NCBI RefSeq assembly: GCF_921292975.1
Contig: NZ_CAKLCM010000002.1
Span: forward strand, 1-64,000
Reading direction: 5' to 3'
Length of the DNA stretch: 64,000 nt
Source: Vibrio hippocampi
GTDB taxonomy: Bacteria; Pseudomonadota; Gammaproteobacteria; Enterobacterales; Vibrionaceae
Part shown: in pieces, positions 61,870-64,000 of the stretch
Numbering within the stretch: position 1 is the first letter of the stretch
Layout: every line of letters starts with the position of its first letter
The notes under the pieces: model-generated
The model's input: only the letters and a program-made list of their open reading frames with translations
Told to the model about the DNA's origin: nothing
The model's database searches: none
Position numbers and translations under genes: made by a program

Positions 61870-61924
61870 GCGTTTAGGTTAGACGTTTAGGCTAAGCACT
61901 TAAATTAAGCGCTTAGGTAACGTA
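61860..61924. repeat. Degenerate 13-bp tandem repeat (five units) at the guaB stop
   Basis: Units TTTAGGTTAGGCG, TTTAGGTTAGACG, TTTAGGCTAAGCA, CTTAAATTAAGCG and CTTAGGTAACGTA. The first contains the last codons and stop of guaB, so the array appears to be repeated copying of the gene's own end. Confidence 0.85.
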
Positions 61925-61930
61925 TTTATC

Positions 61931-61955
61931 AAAGGCAGTCGCATCGGCTGTCTTT
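61931..61955 (+). terminator. Weak hairpin between guaB and guaA
   Basis: AAAGGCAGTCG pairs with CGGCTGTCTTT using two G-U pairs. No strong T run follows, so it is more likely an attenuator or mRNA-stabilising stem than a full terminator. Confidence 0.45.
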
Positions 61956-61956
61956 C

Positions 61957-61972
61957 ACGTAAACGTTTGCTT
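61957..61972. promoter_or_regulatory. PurR-like operator between guaB and guaA
   Basis: ACGTAAACGTTTGCTT matches the PurR consensus ACGCAAACGTTTGCGT at 14 of 16 bases, including the invariant CG centre. It would allow purine-responsive control of guaA, separately from guaB. Confidence 0.65.
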
Positions 61973-62046
61973 TTTTCCTTGAAGCATTGCATAGAGGCGA
62001 GTAAACTCGCCTCCGTTCTCCCCATTTAGCTGAAAAGATGCCCAAA

Positions 62047-63600
62047 ATGACGAAAAATATCCATGATCAACGAATTCTAATCCTAGACTTCGGTTCTCAA
62101 TATACTCAACTTGTTGCTCGCCGTGTTCGTGAAATCGGTGTTTACTGTGAGCTATGGAGCTGGGATGTTGATGAAGCGGACATTCGTGAATTCAACCCAG
62201 ACGGTATTATCCTTTCTGGTGGTCCAGAAAGTGTCACTGAAGAAAACTCTCCTCGCGCACCACAGTATGTATTCGACTCAGGTGTTCCTTTACTTGGTGT
62301 ATGTTATGGCATGCAAACCATGGCTGAACAGCTGGGCGGTAAAGTTGCCGGATCTGATGAGCGTGAATTTGGTTATGCGCAGGTTAAAGTATCTGGCGAG
62401 TCAGCAATCTTTAAAGATCTTGAAGCGACTCAAGACGTTTGGATGAGCCACGGTGACAAAGTGGTTGAGATCCCAGCGGACTTCGTCAAAGTGGCTGAAA
62501 CAGATACTTGTCCATACGCAGCGATGGCGAACGAAGAGAAGAAGTACTACGGTGTACAATTCCATCCAGAAGTGACTCACACCAAACAAGGTCTACAGAT
62601 GCTAGAGAACTTCGTTCTTGGCGTATGTGGTTGTGAGCGTCTATGGACCTCTGAATCCATCATCGAAGATGCGGTTGCACGCATTAAAGAGCAAGTGGGT
62701 GATGATGAAGTGATTCTAGGTCTATCCGGTGGTGTTGATTCTTCGGTTGTTGCTATGCTGGTACACCGTGCCATCGGCGACAAGCTGACTTGTGTATTCG
62801 TTGATAATGGTCTGTTACGCCTTAACGAAGGTGAGCAGGTCATGGAAATGTTTGGCGATAAGTTTGGTCTCAACATCATTAAGGTTGATGCTGAAGAGCG
62901 TTTCCTTAATGCACTGAAAGGCGAAGCGGAACCTGAAGCAAAACGTAAGATCATCGGTCACGTATTTGTTGATGTGTTCGATGAAGAGTCTAAAAAGCTG
63001 AAGAACGCTAAGTGGTTGGCTCAGGGCACTATTTATCCAGACGTGATTGAATCTGCGGCCTCTAAGACGGGTAAAGCACACGTCATTAAATCTCACCACA
63101 ATGTAGGTGGTCTGCCTGACGATATGGAAATGGGTCTGGTTGAACCATTGCGTGAACTGTTTAAAGACGAAGTTCGCAAGATTGGTTTAGAGCTTGGTCT
63201 ACCTTACAACATGCTTTACCGCCACCCATTCCCGGGTCCAGGTTTAGGGGTTCGTGTTCTTGGCGAAATCAAGAAAGAGTACTGCGACTTACTGCGTCGC
63301 GCTGATGCGATTTTCATTGAAGAACTGCACAGCGCCGACCTTTACAATAAAGTGTCTCAAGCCTTTACTGTTTTCTTGCCAGTACGTTCGGTAGGCGTGA
63401 TGGGCGATGGTCGTAAGTATGACTGGGTGGTTTCTCTGCGTGCCGTTGAGACGATCGACTTTATGACCGCGCACTGGGCACATCTTCCTTATGATTTCCT
63501 TGGTAAGGTGTCTAACCGTATCATCAATGAAGTCGGTGGTATCTCTCGCGTGGTTTATGATATTTCTGGTAAGCCACCAGCGACCATCGAATGGGAATAA
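62047..63600 (+). CDS. guaA: GMP synthase (glutamine-hydrolysing)
   Basis: 517 aa. The start is set at [20 protein letters not shown], which aligns with E. coli and other Vibrio GuaA; an ATG three codons earlier (62038) is possible. The class I glutaminase domain has nucleophile C86 (GVCYGMQ) and HPEVTHT. The ATP pyrophosphatase domain has the P loop LSGGVDSS, and a dimerisation domain is at the C terminus. It aminates XMP to GMP. Confidence 0.97.
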   Translation: MTKNIHDQRILILDFGSQYTQLVARRVREIGVYCELWSWDVDEADIREFNPDGIILSGGPESVTEENSPRAPQYVFDSGVPLLGVCYGMQTMAEQLGGKVAGSDEREFGYAQVKVSGESAIFKDLEATQDVWMSHGDKVVEIPADFVKVAETDTCPYAAMANEEKKYYGVQFHPEVTHTKQGLQMLENFVLGVCGCERLWTSESIIEDAVARIKEQVGDDEVILGLSGGVDSSVVAMLVHRAIGDKLTCVFVDNGLLRLNEGEQVMEMFGDKFGLNIIKVDAEERFLNALKGEAEPEAKRKIIGHVFVDVFDEESKKLKNAKWLAQGTIYPDVIESAASKTGKAHVIKSHHNVGGLPDDMEMGLVEPLRELFKDEVRKIGLELGLPYNMLYRHPFPGPGLGVRVLGEIKKEYCDLLRRADAIFIEELHSADLYNKVSQAFTVFLPVRSVGVMGDGRKYDWVVSLRAVETIDFMTAHWAHLPYDFLGKVSNRIINEVGGISRVVYDISGKPPATIEWE

Positions 63601-63616
63601 TATTCCAGTAGCAATC

Positions 63617-63647
63617 AGAGCCGGTCAATAGCCGGCTCTTTTTTTGT
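63617..63647 (+). terminator. Terminator after guaA
   Basis: 8-bp stem AGAGCCGG / CCGGCTCT with a T run of seven. Confidence 0.9.
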
Positions 63648-63847
63648 CTATTTTCCAAGCGACACGCTCCTTACCTCTTATCTTTGGGTAACTTGGAAGC
63701 AATATCAATTTCCGCTTCTATGCGTGCCATTTTATATAACGAAAACCTCAATCTAAGATTGCCAATAACGGATCTGCCCTTTTTTCGGAATTGCTTTAAA
63801 ATTTTCGTGTAATTTTTACCACTATTTTTTAATTAGGGCTCTTTTTG

Positions 63848-64000
63848 ATGCAAAATAAACTTGCTAACCCAGCGCCGCTTGGCTTGATGGGTTTCGGTAT
63901 GACAACGATTCTACTTAATATTCATAATGCTGGGTTTTTCCCTGTGGATTCTATGATCCTAGCGATGGGTATTTTTTACGGCGGTATCGGTCAGGTGCTA
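63848..64000 (+). CDS. SatP/YaaH-family acetate-succinate transporter, N-terminal fragment
   Basis: The first 51 codons only; the window ends inside the gene. The product starts [20 protein letters not shown], which contains the NPAPLGL signature of the GPR1/FUN34/YaaH family of small six-helix membrane proteins that carry acetate or succinate. A first helix and most of a second are visible. A role in acetate uptake would suit the glyoxylate-shunt genes in the same window, but that is only a thematic link. Confidence 0.85.
   Translation, partial: MQNKLANPAPLGLMGFGMTTILLNIHNAGFFPVDSMILAMGIFYGGIGQVL

Overview
This window is a stretch of core chromosome from a gammaproteobacterium of the genus Vibrio or a very close relative. 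The evidence is the gene order phoB-phoR-pstS-like / ppx-ppk / pstCAB-phoU / cutC / prx-oxyR2 / aceBA / queA-tgt-yajC-secDF / suhB / trmJ / isc / pepB / ndk / rlmN / rodZ-ispG-hisS-yfgM-bamB-der / xseA / guaBA, which as I recall matches the V. cholerae large chromosome, together with the rRNA sequences and an OxyR of the Vibrio OxyR2 type. I cannot name a species.

Layout. 1-9952: two tandem rRNA operons on the + strand (16S, tRNA-Ile, tRNA-Ala, 23S, 5S). The first is cut by the window edge. The second has its own P1-type promoter and ends with tRNA-Asp, tRNA-Trp and a strong terminator. The first copy carries many small indels at positions conserved in all bacteria, so it is probably poor consensus sequence. 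10282-13327: a small unknown gene, then trhP-yfhL (tRNA hydroxylation and a ferredoxin) and rdgC on the minus strand. 13453-25913: a phosphate block with phoBR and a PstS-like binding protein, convergent ppx-ppk, and pstCAB-phoU. Well-placed Pho boxes precede phoB and pstC. 25946-28761: a heptamer tandem repeat, cutC, and a divergent peroxiredoxin/oxyR2 pair. 29329-32402: the glyoxylate shunt (aceB, aceA) without aceK. 32470-38835: a CBS-domain protein, the queuosine genes queA and tgt, and yajC-secD-secF.

39026-46467: suhB, trmJ and the complete isc iron-sulfur operon (iscR-S-U-A-hscB-hscA-fdx-iscX) under two abutting IscR sites. 46676-49802: pepB, ndk and rlmN. 50324-57305: rodZ-ispG-hisS-yfgM-bamB-der. 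57361-60208: an AlaX-like editing protein, a zinc-ribbon protein (yfgJ type) and xseA on the minus strand. 60406-63600: guaB and guaA, with a PurR-like operator between them. 63848-64000: the beginning of a SatP-family acetate/succinate transporter.

How it fits together. The PhoBR, PstS-like and PstCAB-PhoU proteins sense and import phosphate, while Ppk and Ppx make and degrade polyphosphate. The Isc system supplies clusters to several Fe-S proteins encoded nearby (IspG, RlmN, probably TrhP, YfhL and Fdx). Several genes modify stable RNA (trhP, queA, tgt, trmJ, rlmN). Others serve envelope biogenesis and secretion (secDF-yajC, rodZ, yfgM, bamB). I found no insertion sequences, integrases, phage genes, CRISPR arrays or defence systems, and no convincing new multi-gene system. 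The points most worth a second look are the damaged first rRNA operon, tandem repeats just after phoU, yfgJ and guaB, the OxyR2 signature, the AlaX-like protein with an altered N-terminal motif, and the enlarged PstC/PstA permeases.
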